The notes below the pieces were generated by a model. It made no database searches and was not told where the DNA came from. It worked only from the letters and a program-made list of their open reading frames with translations. The translations under genes were made by a program, and so were the position numbers. This document shows positions 48,825-59,736 of a stretch of DNA of 64,000 bases, in pieces; the first letter of the stretch is position 1, and each line of letters begins with the position of its first letter. Source of the stretch: Piper betle (lineage: Eukaryota > Streptophyta > Magnoliopsida > Piperales > Piperaceae); contig JAURVB010001808.1 in the NCBI GenBank assembly GCA_033002965.1, positions 62,001 to 126,000 of the forward strand. The letters are read 5' to 3'.

Positions 48825-51742
48825 TGTAAAACCCGTGACTCGAGTCAGGGTTTTACGTTACCGAACCAGTCGGTTCGACCGTTGGTTCAAGTCGAGTCAG
48901 TTCATGAACCGCGTGCTGAGTCGAGGCCAGCTGTGAGTTATGAGCGATGAGAGTCAGGTGTACCTGAATATATGATGATAACGTCGAGAAGATGGTGAGA
49001 AATGAGTTATCAGAATATATGAAAGTATGCAGTATTTTTTTTCTTTTTATATGTTGATCGTAGAAATAGTTTTAGGCCGAATAACGCATTAGGACGCGTT
49101 GGATTATATTCGGGTGGGTTATTAGTTATAGAGCATGTCATTTGGATGTTGTTGTGTTTGTTTTATTTTATGGGATTTTTTCATATTTTTCTAGATTTTT
49201 TTAAGAATTTATTACGAACTAGTTATTATTTTGACTCGAGTCAGAATCGAGTCAATACTTATTTACGATTTTGCCATTGGAGTATTTCACCTCCTTTCCC
49301 GACACTTCCACACCCAAACCCTACCGCCGCCTTGTGCTCGTCGCCGCCGCCGCCGTCGCCGACGTCACACTGCCGCCGATCGACGCCGCCCCGCTCCGCC
49401 GTGCCGTCGCCGTGCCGCCACGACCCACCCTGGCCACCGTCTCGCCGCCACGATGCCGGAATCGCCCCCACAAGCCGCGACGCCCTCCCTCGTCGATTCG
49501 CCACCGTCCGGGCCGCGCCGCCGCCGCTGTGACCCCGACGACCACCCCTCGCCGTCGCCGACGTTTCCCCCATCATCCCGACCGCCGTCGAGGCCGGCCG
49601 TAGCCCCGATCGGAGCACGCCGCCGCCACCGCCCTTTTGACGCCGTCGCCGACAGCCATCGCCGCCCCGGCTACCCTGTTTGACACCACCATTGGACCAA
49701 GCTCGTCGAGCCGGTGCCGATAGACCCCCTGATTGCCCCGTCCTGAAACATCGCCGGAAAATCGCCGGAAAACTGCCGACACTCGCCGGAAAACCGCTCG
49801 GAACCGTCGGAAAATTGGATTCGTGGGAAATTCGCCGGATCATTCGCCGAACGCACCCGGTCCAATTTGATCGGACTTCGGACGCCGCTAGGTGCCGAAT
49901 TCGAGTTTCGAGCCACAAAACGGAAACCCTAGCCGTTGCCAATTTTCGACGACGCGAGGTATAATTTATTTTAACTTAATTATTTGAAAGTATTGATTAT
50001 TAGAATTGCATGCTAGGATTGGTGAATTGTGTGTTATAATAATATATATAAATGTAGATTTGATTAAGGATAAAATATGAAATTTGTTTGATTGAGTGGT
50101 GTTAAAAATGGAGGCTAAGAAACTAATTAGGGTAACTAGGTAATGATCATGATCTAATGCAAACTAGCCTAAGTAGACTTGTTAGAATTGATATAGATTG
50201 ATGTGTGTTGATTGATGCGTGATTGTGTTGATTGTGTGGGCATGCTATAGGATGTGTGATTCATCATGCGGGCGTTAGTTTTTAGCTTGATTGTGTAGGT
50301 ACGGTGTAGGAGCTCGCCGCCTAGGCGCGTGGACCCGTTTGGAGCTTCTACCAGGTCCGTTTAGGACTCGTTCTCTGTTTTTACGCTACTCTATTGTGTA
50401 TTTGATTTATCATGTGCAGGACAAGTTAAGTGGCGTTTTATCGGATCCCACTTAACTCGGGCCATTTAGCCAACGATTTTTCGGATTAATAACCCTCGAG
50501 GATGAGATCCCTCGAGTTTGTTTTCGAACTTCAGATCCAGCTCACGATGCCTTCGGGCCTATTGTATAAATCCCAACCTAGACCTATATATATGTATAGT
50601 TTTCGCGTTTTCAGTGAGAGATTGAATGAGGGAAATCCGACTACCGTGCTACGCGAGCGGGCACGTGTGAGTCGATAGTGGGCTCTGGAATGGTGTGCGG
50701 GCCGTTTCATTCCCGAGGGATCCTGACAACTCCACCTTTGAGTTCCTCAAACCCGGAGAAGTGTGGAGGTTCACGGGTACTGCAATGCAGCGCATGTCTA
50801 GACTTGTGGTTTCAAAGGGTACTAAAGGCGACTGCCTGAGAGTGCTCGGCCTTCGTGCTCAAGGCCAGGAGTAATATGGAAGGTGTAGAGGGCGAAAAGG
50901 AATGAGATTTGATGCGAGAAGCGATAGAGAAATGGCTAAGGTATGAGAATGAGAAAGAAAGGGGGATGCTGTCGACCCGAGGGCGACGGCTCCCATATGT
51001 GCCCTGATGAGAGTTCTTGAGGAAGTATATGGTTTTCATTCAACAGGAGAGTTTGCTCTCCTGTGCCAGATTGATATTAGTTATTTTCCGGGCCGGTAAC
51101 ACTCGTTACTGACGGTTTTTCTATATATATGTAGGTGAGGAATGCGAGCGATGAAAGCTGTCGGGACTGCGGAGGAGCAGCACGGAACCGCGCACACATG
51201 TACCTGTCGCGTGTAATGTATAATGATGGTGTGTTAATGCTGTGTGAATGATAATTAGAATGTTTTTTTCTTGATAAATTGCTTTTTATGAGACGAGCGG
51301 ATAATTGTGAATGAGTAGGGAGCCTTGGAGTTCAGACTCTGCTCAGATGAAACGTTTAAAGAGATAATGACTGAATGCCATAGTAGATTGTTATGTTTTA
51401 TTGTATTTTGATAAAATATTTATATACCCTTGTTGTGGACAAGTTGGCCCCTATTGCACTTTTAGGGGAGATTTGGTCCGTTTTTCCGTAAATATTAATG
51501 AATTTTTATTTAAATTTCTTGCTTGTTGAATGGTTTTGTTTTGCTTGCATATCATCACATGCATGTAGGACTCCGTTAGAACCCAATTGTTCCCATTCAT
51601 GCATCTCATGGATTGCATCCCCATCTTAAGACGCCAAGGGCAGATCCGGGTCGGCTTAACCAAACCAGTACATTAGCGAACGGTTCGGTCGCCGGTGACA
51701 TTTCAGGGTCGGTTCACGGGTGAGCTGAAACAGGGTGTTACA
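48825..51742 (+). mobile_element. Family A solo LTR (A5), complete, intron-containing
   Basis: 2918 bp from TGTAAAACCC to GGGTGTTACA, flanked by perfect 5-bp target duplications CTTAA (48820-48824 and 51743-51747). This is the best-preserved A copy. Blocks in order: the GACTCGAGTCAGG start; a CT- then CG-rich block (49265-49958) ending in repeats of CGCCGGAAAA (49752-49815); an intron-like AT-rich segment (49959-50298); the conserved GTACGGTGTAGGAGC block; the CTCGAGGATGAGATCCCTCGAG hairpin (about 50495); a TATA-like TATTGTATAAATCC (about 50570); and the terminal part. With no primer site or interior it is a solo LTR. Long open frames on both strands of the CG-rich block (up to 227 codons) are not conserved in other A copies. 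Confidence 0.9.
49959..50298 (+). other. Intron-like segment in A5 LTR
   Basis: 340 bp, AT-rich, between ...GACGCGAG|GTATAATTT and TTGATTGTGTAG|GTACGGTG. The donor and acceptor agree with those of A4 (minus) and A2. In A1 and A3 the block GTAC(T/G)(A/G)AGTA is joined directly to the upstream block. Splicing has not been shown. Confidence 0.55.
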
Positions 51743-51787
51743 CTTAAAGTCCTATTGGAATACTCCAGTCCAGATTCTTCCTTCACT

Positions 51788-52160
51788 TGTTCGTTGCATA
51801 AGTCCATCACCTACATATTAGTGCATGTTTCCTCTGTTGCTTTCTACACAAGAGGACACCCCTTTATATAGAACCTTCGTGTTTATCCTCAAATCTAGGA
51901 AGATCTCATGCACGTCTCCACCAAGCTGCATCTCACGTTGACATCCTTATCTCCACGTAGATAGGGCATATCTCCATCTCGATCATGCATATCTTCTAGA
52001 TTTAGTTGCAACCAACCTCCACCGTTGGCTAAGAATTGATCTTAATATCTATCAACATCATCATCATCCTTATCGGCAAATCCCCTCAAACATATCCTTC
52101 CGCGCATGCTGGTTACATGATCAAACCCGCCTGGTTCAAACCAACCAGTCTCGGCCAACA
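51788..52160 (-). repeat. LTR of chromovirus fragment J
   Basis: In element sense it starts TGTTGGCCGAGACTGG at 52160 and ends ...GCAACGAACA at 51788, about 373 bp. It contains a clear TATA box (TATATAAAGG, + strand 51861-51870 reversed). Immediately right, GTCCCCTCTCTCGG (52161) is the reverse complement of a polypurine tract, so this is a 3' LTR. Confidence 0.55.
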
Positions 52161-52852
52161 GTCCCCTCTCTCGGCACTTCTAGTAAACTGCACGCCCCCA
52201 ATACCAGCATTGCGGCACTGCTCGGCAACTCGACCCAAATACTGTAATCCTGGTAATTTGCTCAATCACGTCCACGCATTCATGCTCACCCACGTACCGC
52301 TACACTACTCATCTTGGTACGCCCGGTATTTATATCGATATGCTTGGTCCATCAACCTCGCTCCGCTGATATGCACGCTCGTAGCTATTTAGCCCGGTAT
52401 TTGGTCATCACACCCTATGAACTACTACCTAAAACCTGTATGCCTCTGAGGTTTCCTCTTGCCGATATACCGACATGCTCAGTACAATTACTGATCATAA
52501 TGTCGATACGCTCCATCGAGTACCGGTACTTTGTTCGTTCCAAATCCTAGAACTTGCTAGTACACCTTGGTCACCCAACACGCTTCATGCACCACAACTT
52601 GATCTTTGCCTGCAACTCTAACAAGGTTAATACTGGTAAGTTGTCTCCACCACTCGAATAGCACCGACTATCCGTCTTGGACGTGGGATGACTAGGAACA
52701 ACCGTCAAACCCTAGCTCCCAGCTCGTCCAACGGACTAGACCTATAAGAGTTGACCCCCACCAATGAGACCTGACGTCCTCATCGAAGGGTTAAGTCCTC
52801 CACAACATTTCTTGATCTTCCTCTACAATTGCCACAAGTCTCTTTCCTTTTC
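52161..52852 (-). other. J 3' untranslated region with polypurine tract
   Basis: Sequence between the chromodomain end and the 3' LTR of J. The polypurine tract lies at 52161-52174. No frame is conserved. Words such as GGTATTT and CGGTACTT recur loosely. Confidence 0.45.
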
Positions 52853-54249
52853 CTAGCTAGCCTCGCTTCTCGGTTCCCTCTTCCACTTGGTAAGACACTC
52901 CATCCGATCCTTTGAAGTCCTCAGGCTGACGTGCCTATACTCCAAAATCCTCCTTACCTTTTCCCCAAATTGTTGCCGTATGGTAGGGGGAGCTCCATTC
53001 AGACAAGCTCTCCTTAGATTGACCAAATCTTCATGGAAAGGTTTAAGAAAATTAATATGGAAAACTGGGTGAAGCTTGTACCCCTGTACCTTCTCCACCT
53101 CACAAGGACCATAATACCTTTGCGCCAATACCCAATGCACCTCGGTATGTCTAATTTTCTCCTAAATTAGTGGCGTGAGCTTCAACTTTACTTTGTCCCC
53201 CACGCTGAATGACAATGCCCTCAAGTCAGCATATCTCTTCATTCTGCTCTTTGCCTCAGCCAATGAATCCACTGCATCCTTACACGTTCTTGCCAATCCT
53301 TGGCAAACCAGTGTGTACCTGGAACCCGTACTCCACCTCCCTGTGGAGCAAGCTCTAGTGGTATAAGAGGTTGGTAGCCTGTCGCAACTTCAAAAGGACT
53401 AAGCCTCATAGTTGAATAACGATGCAGTTTATAACAAAACTACGCTGCCTCAAGAAGTTCTAACCAATTCCTCTGGCGTAGTGACGAAATCCCTCCAGTA
53501 CTCCTCAAGCACCACATTTGCCCTTTTAGTCTGCCCGTCAAACTGAGAATGGTTAGCTGTAATAATGTCAGTCGGGACCACAGTACTTCCCCATGTTCTT
53601 GAAGACCCATTCGGTAGCAGTTTCATCTATGCACCCCTGTGATATTGCTACGAATATGAGTACTTAGAAAACTGACCCAACTAACCTTGCTGACATTCCC
53701 TTCACCCTAGGGAATCCGGACACCAAGTTCATTGAAACTGAGCTCTATAGTCTCGAAGGTGTAGGTAGTGGCTGCAGCAACCCAGCCTCTAACCTTCTCT
53801 CCATATAGGATCTGACTAAAACTTCATTATCAGCCTCCATTCCCGGCCAATAATACGCCCTAGACATTAGAGCATGCATCCAGTCCCTACCTAGATGTCT
53901 TACCCACTGGGATTGTGGGACTCCTCCCTAAGCTTTCATTTGAGTCTACCCGTAGGGACATATAGCCGACCCACACTAGCATAGACTAACTCATCATCTA
54001 ACCAATACATTCGAGTCCAGCCCCTGTTGACTCTGTCAGCCAGCTTCTTGTCCTCGAGATCTGCCTTTGACAACTCTCTGACCTACCTCAGTAGTTCCTT
54101 CCACCTTGCCTATCTCAGAGATTTCTTCTTCTGGGTCTTGAAGAATGTGTCAGGTACATTGTCATGATGACAATGAACTCAGATCTCAACAAGCAAACCC
54201 ACCATACTCTTAGACAATGCACCACAACCTCCTGCTGTAGTATATCGCC
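52853..54249 (-). pseudogene. Chromovirus (Ty3/Gypsy) integrase with chromodomain, decayed
   Basis: The minus strand reads, in order, a RNase H-integrase linker with a WLDDELVYASVGRLYVP-like stretch (about 53970), a YYWPGMEAD motif (about 53850), GLLQPLPTPSR..SSVSMNLVSGFP (about 53740), a decayed catalytic core, and a clean 95-codon frame at 52853-53140. The last has YYGPCEVEKVQGYKLHPVFHINFLKP (integrase C-terminus) and then ILEYRHVSLRT...ECLTKWKREPRSEAS, the chromodomain core (ILD-R....YLVKWKG...EATWE). This places J among chromoviruses. Many stops upstream. Gag, protease and reverse transcriptase are missing. Confidence 0.8.
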
Positions 54250-54471
54250 CACAACTCTATCTGAAGCCTTTGTCACCACTCCAAATAGTTGTCCAAAATC
54301 TGACTTGGTACCTACAAGCGGTTGATGTAATTACTCCTATCCTTAATCTGCATCTTCCACTATTGATAATTTGTTTCATTAAATTTCTCAATCTTCCCGG
54401 TCTTAGAAGGGTCCACCATGACTCCCACTCAAATCAAGATCAGATTGAATGAGACCCAAAGTTCTCACAGA
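54250..54471 (-). pseudogene. Copia-2 gag N-terminal remnant
   Basis: Minus-strand KIEKFNETNYQ followed by a stop and WKMQIKDRS matches the Copia gag start (xxKFNGxNYxxWKxxM). It sits directly inside the 5' LTR, where gag belongs, and breaks off where J sequence begins near 54250. No standard primer site was visible between LTR and gag. Confidence 0.55.
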
Positions 54472-54992
54472 CGGTGAGAAAAATCCCCTAAGTTGGAGAT
54501 CAACAATAGTGAACACAAGATTTGGAAAAATAATGCCTGATAAATAAAATAAAACAAAACCAATAGAACAAAGATTTAACGTAGAAAACCCTCCTTTCTC
54601 GAGAGTCAAAAATCACAGGACAACAACGAACAATTCACTACTTCAACCAAAGATTACAGTCATCAAACATATAAAGATGTATAAAAATATTACTCACTCA
54701 ACTTATACTATTGAGATTACAAGATTTCTTTCTCTCAATACTCTGTTTAAGATTAAACTGGTGAATAATATATTTTCCTTTTCTTATCTCTATATCCATT
54801 TCCTTTTATCTTTCGCATCTTGTCTTCTCTTGTCTTAGCCTGTCTTTGAATGAAACAAATGAGATTTATATTTGTAGAGATAGTTTGAGGCCCTTCATCC
54901 TTCATAGAATAACAAACAGTCACCATTGTTTGTATTCCAAGATTCCTTTAATATTTCGAGTGTGACAATGAGCTACATGTCATTAATATTCG
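54472..54992 (-). repeat. Copia-2 5' LTR, outer end missing
   Basis: Homologous to 48270-48790 throughout. It stops matching at ATTAATATTCG (54992), about 56 bp short of the LTR start as judged from the 3' LTR. Confidence 0.7.
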
Positions 54993-56340
54993 TGTGGTAC
55001 ATGCAGAGGTAGACCACTGCCATAGCACACATTTCTTAGAAAAACTCCTTTGGCACCTAGGCCCGAGTACACGTAGTGATGTTACCTCCTGAAAGTTGAG
55101 GAGACCAATGTTCAAGTTCTTTCCCTTGAGCTCTAGAATACTCGTCGACGACTTTTGAAAGTTCTAAACCGGAGAGAGCTAATAAGATCACAAATAATAT
55201 AAACTAAATCCATACAAGAGTCTTGAACTTTGTATGATTGTGTGATGGACAAATAATAATGAATGTCTTGACAAAATAAAGTAACAAGTAAAACCTAATC
55301 AAAGCGTAAACCGATTAAAGACTTAAATTTGGCAAACTTAGATAAGTCACAGAAGAGTTTCAATTAATTTAGAATTTGCTTATTCAATACTCTCTCCCAA
55401 TCTAATCAAACACGTGAATACAACGAAGGAAATTGACAATAGCAAAGTATGTAAATAGTATAGTGGAGAAGGAACAGAGACAATCGTACAAAAGCATTTT
55501 TATAATAGTTTAGAATTCGTACTCAATGATTCTATCCTTTCCAAGTCATTTGAAAAGGCAGGTTTTCATTACGGCACAACTAGTATAGCTAACAAGTTCA
55601 CAAGTTCTCTTCCAACTCACACTTTAGGTCAATAAGCTCCAACAACACTCACTTTGGAGGTAACACATCCAGATTCTCTCCAACTTCTTAGATTCTCTCC
55701 AACTCTTGGAGTAAAGAAGTCCACACACCTCCGACACTTCGAAAGCGTTAAAACCAATGGCCTAACTAATCCAACACCTTAGGTCTAGATGTTCACAGAC
55801 CTCTAACACTCTAGAGGTTTATAATACAACGCTCGTCACATTGAGCAAAGTCTCAAAAGAGCCTTTGGCACCCTTGTCTTAGGATAATACAAATATTTCT
55901 TAATTCGAATGTAAAAGCACTACGTGCTATAAGTAAATCCAATGTAAGTTCTAGTGTCCAACACTTGTAACACTAATAGAGTCGGAAAAATGCATCCCTA
56001 GTCCTCTATCTATACCGAAACACTAGCTTGATAAAAATTGTAACCATTACAATCTTAAATTACCGGCACATCACCTCCAATGTTTAGTTTTGCCTTTTTA
56101 ATCTACTCGATCGGTAGCTAACTGATTTGTGTCTGCTAAAGGTTAATTGAGTGCCAAGACCTTGTCGATCTAGGGCGTGCAGAATAATTGCCTTCTATTA
56201 ATCTTCGTTTGGTTGCCTGATCGTCTACCAGTGGCTTGTCAATCATCTGCCAAAATCCTTTTATATATTATTCATGTGATCGGCAGTCGATCATTGTCAA
56301 TCGTCAACCAAATTTGAATCCTGCATTTTTTTACATTTAT
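54993..56340 (-). mobile_element. SIRE/Maximus-like LTR relative of H1 (H2), approximate
   Basis: From about 55180 the sequence follows the same succession as H1, including the CTCCAACAAC.CTCACTTTGGAG stretch near 55640 (H1 near 46190) and the GATCG.C..TCGATC-rich end near 56280 (H1 near 46790). Termini are not identifiable and 54993-55180 is unassigned. Confidence 0.45.
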
Positions 56341-56995
56341 TCATACTAGATGCGTACGAACTGTTAATTTCAAAAGTTGACTTAAATATTTTTAAGGTTT
56401 GTTTAGTTGGCATGAAAGTAATATAGTAATATAGACCTATTCAATATATTTAATAAACCAATATTAAGCAAACTATTGTGTCTATAATAAGATAGTTAAT
56501 TCAAATAGGAATATCAAATAATCATAATTATTTCTAAATAGAGCATCTGTCTCCTCTTACATGTGCAATTCATTTTCCCCTTTTTTCTTATTTCAAGAGA
56601 TAAAAAGGGGGAAATGTTTTTACATATAAAAGAGCACGTGAGTAAGTTACTTGATGGTAATTATAATTAATTTAAATATAAAATACATTGAGTATGTAGT
56701 AATTTTTTTTAGAAAGATATTACATATATGAAAAATGATGTGTTGAAAGGTCTTACAACGAATGTTAGCCGTAAAACCCAATAAATAACTAATATATATA
56801 TATATATATAGAAAAGGGAACCCATTTATTATTTAAATAACAAAATTATTATAAGAACATTTAATGAGTTGGTAATTTAGTAGTAACCCTCATTTTGTGC
56901 CTTACCTCAATCATTCAAACCATTCGTCAAGGGAGGTAACTCGGACACATGCGAGTGTTATCTGCCATATGGCACTGGGGGTCCTCTGCACTCGT
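56341..56995. other. AT-rich stretch, nothing recognised
   Basis: No coding frame or repeat shared elsewhere in the window. A short (TA)n run lies at about 56791-56808. Confidence 0.6.
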
Positions 56996-57003
56996 GGCCT
57001 ACC

Positions 57004-57839
57004 CAATGATGCACAAATCGGCATCGCGCCGATCCGATTTTAGGGCCGACTCGGTCGGCCCCGAATCGGCCTCGGAATCGGCCGAGTTTGGCCGATTCGA
57101 CCGATTTAACTCGGAATCGGAATCGGCCGATTTAAATCGGAATCGGTTTTTTTATAAAATTACTAAAATATCCTAGGTATGGTTTTTATTAAATTATTTA
57201 AGCATGGGTAAAATGGTAATTTTGATTTTAAAAACCTAAAATCAAACCCGCTCCCCCCACGCCGCCGCTGCCCGTCTGCCTGCCGCCGCCCCATTTCCGC
57301 CCTCCGCCGTGCTCCCCGACTCTGGGCTCGCCGCCGACCGGGCTACCAACCTCGCCGCCGACCTCGCAACGTCGCTGTCGACGTGTGGCCGGACCGAATC
57401 GAGCTGTGACGCACGAATCGCCGCCGACTCGCCGCCGGTTGCGGGCCGCCGGCTATTCGTCCGACCAGGCTGCCGGCATCCTCCGACATCGCCGCCGCGA
57501 GTCGGCGGTGGCGGGTAAAGAGTGGCATTCTCGTAATTAAAAGTTGACTCGAGTCTAACTCTAGTCAAAAATAATAATTAATTCTAAATAATTTTAAAAA
57601 ATCTTAAAAAATATTTAAAAATATCAGAAACTATAATACACAAAATAATATCAAAATAACATCAATACCCAATTTTAATATATTTATATTATAAATTGTC
57701 AAATTATTATATGTGACCGATTAAATTAATTTGGACCGATTCAACTGAACCGATTCTTGGCCGATTTAGACCGATTCTGATTCCGATTCCGACTTCCTGA
57801 AAACCGATTCCGATTCCGATTCCGATTCATGCAACCATG
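57004..57839. mobile_element. Non-autonomous hAT-like element (E2), intact ends
   Basis: 836 bp flanked by identical 8-bp target duplications GGCCTACC (56996-57003 and 57840-57847), diagnostic of hAT transposition. Terminal inverted repeats: CAATGATGCACAAATCGG at the left and CATGGTTGCATGAATCGG as the reverse complement of the right end. Subterminal AATCGG/CCGATT arrays lie at both sides. A CG-rich core (57255-57530) lies between AT-rich flanks shared with E1 almost word for word. No transposase, so it depends on a partner in trans. Confidence 0.85.
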
Positions 57840-57847
57840 GGCCTACC

Positions 57848-59204
57848 ATGTTGTCGTCAGATTAAAATGTGGAGCAAGTGCCAATGGTTTTCTACCAAAT
57901 GACATACTACAGCTAGAATGACCTTAAAAACTCAAGCAAGTGTGATATGTTAAAAAAACTTCTTGTATAAGTGAACCCTTCTCTGCTCATGCAAAAAAGA
58001 ACCATGCATTTATATTTATCATTTTTAAAAGTCTTATGCTTTCATGCACGTAAATCTTTAAGAAAATGCTCTTAAATATCCAAAATGCAACATTTATACA
58101 TTAAATATCAGGCTTCTCAACATTTGAGAAAGTCACCAACATTGTAGAAACGTTAAAATTTGGAAGATTGTATGCCACTACTCAATTGCTAAGATATTAA
58201 AAGATGAAATAGGCCCGTAATGCTTTTTAATGATGAAATTGATATTTTTAATGATTATTATTGAATTTAAGTTTTTTTATTATATGTAGTAAAAATAATT
58301 ATTAATATTATTTTTCGGCATGTCGAAAGTGTTCGAAAAACTAAAAGTACATAAGTATCAAATTGAAGACTTCTACATATTCCTACCTAACTTACAAAAC
58401 CCAGTGATAAAAATATATTATTTGAATAGGACTATACATAATTTGGTTAGTATTCGGTCAATAGCATTCATCATAATTATTTATCATTTTAAAATTTTAT
58501 ATAATAACTATTCCATAAATTAACCATGGTTATAATGTTTTGCGATAACCAAGTTTTTTACTGTTTTGATGTCCATTAAATGATTAATAAATGGTTAAAT
58601 TTTCAGTGCTCTATGTCATAAACCTAAAAATATTAATTGGTTAAAAATTATAATTATCTAAAATACTTTCTCACTCACAAAACATATATCGTTCTGACAA
58701 TCCAAATTATGGTAATCTAGTTGTACAAATCAGAAAATAAGTAAATAAATAATTTAAATTAATTAAATTCATCAAAGTAATACTTTAACAATTAAAATTT
58801 TCAAGATTAATGTTGAAGTAGACTGAGTTATATAATTATATATAAAATGACTAAATAATTTAATTTAATTAGTAAATCGGATACAGTATAGCCTTCTATC
58901 ACTACTATTTTAATTTAAAGTTGGTTTAGTTAAATTAACCAAAATTTTAACTATATTGTTTGTACAGTGATTAAGCTATTCACTATTATTTGTTCTATTA
59001 AATTCAATTCGATTAATAATTCAGTAAGTCAATAACCATTTACAACTTTACTTTTGTAGAAGAAGCGTAGAACAATAATGCCAACAATGGCTACATGTAC
59101 ACGTGGACAGAGAATATGCTTGTACAATTAATTATTCAACATTTTAAAAAGCAAATCATTTTTTTCCCATTTTTTCCTAGTCTAAGACTCTTTTAATACA
59201 CCCC
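57848..59204. other. AT-rich stretch, nothing recognised
   Basis: No gene, no repeat match within the window. The 67-codon frame at 58320-58523 is in AT-rich sequence and has no recognisable motif. Confidence 0.6.
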
Positions 59205-59736
59205 ATGGGAATCGGCCAATTCCAAGTGAAATTGACCGATTTAAATCAGATTGGAAGGATTTTACTCAAAAAGTATGCAAATTATTGATGGTAAATCGGT
59301 ACGATAACAGTTTGAACCGATTCGGAGGGTAGCAGAGAATGTGGGGGGAGGCAGGGTAGCGAAAGAACAAGGGAGGCGAGCGATTTGGGTGCGACAAGGG
59401 GGTGAGCATGTAGCACAATAGTCGTACAGGTTGAAGACGCGGCGCGTCAGTAATTGGAGTGAGAGAACTAGTAAGAAAAAATTTGCGGCATTCTCGTAAT
59501 TAAAGTTAATACATTATATTCTACTAAATAATTAACTAACTTCAAATAAATTAAAACAAATTAAAAGAAAAAAATACTATAAAATATAATACATACCGTA
59601 ATATCAAAATAATATATTTTATAATTAATAATCTATAAATTTTGACTAATTCTTATATGATTTTAATGAATTGGCCTAATTTAATGACTCCATTCCGATT
59701 TAATTTAACGTCTAATTCTGATTTTTGTAATTATAA
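59205..59736. mobile_element. Degenerate E-family element (E3)
   Basis: Begins CATGGGAATCGGCCAATTCC and ends with CCGATTTAATTTAACGTCTAATTCTG..TTTTTGTAATTA. It shares GCGGCATTCTCGTAATTAAAGTT (59487) with E2 (57524). The CG-rich core is replaced by a G-rich stretch (59330-59430). Lies about 1.2 kb upstream of the DAHP synthase start codon. Confidence 0.65.

Larger units (their letters stand above)
48270..54992 (-). mobile_element. Copia element (Copia-2), carrying A5 and chromovirus J
   Basis: A composite. The LTR at 48270-48824 (continuing at 51748 to about 51769 after A5) is homologous along its length to 54472-54992. Both end, in element sense, with the phrase GGAGGGTTTTC.ACGT(T)AAATC...GGGGATTTTTCTCA typical of plant Copia LTRs. 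Excluding A5, the left LTR is about 577 bp. The right LTR lacks about 56 bp at its outer end. Next to the right LTR is a gag remnant (54250-54471), which makes it the 5' LTR. Between them lies the Gypsy fragment J. A purine-rich tract (about 51771-51787, minus) next to the 3' LTR may be the Copia-2 polypurine tract. The model is inferred from alignment by eye. Confidence 0.55.

Noticed and set aside
49259..49942. 227-codon minus-strand frame and overlapping plus frames in A5
   Set aside because: All frames are open because of CG-rich composition. The products are Arg/Pro/Gly-rich without a domain, and other A copies do not conserve them.
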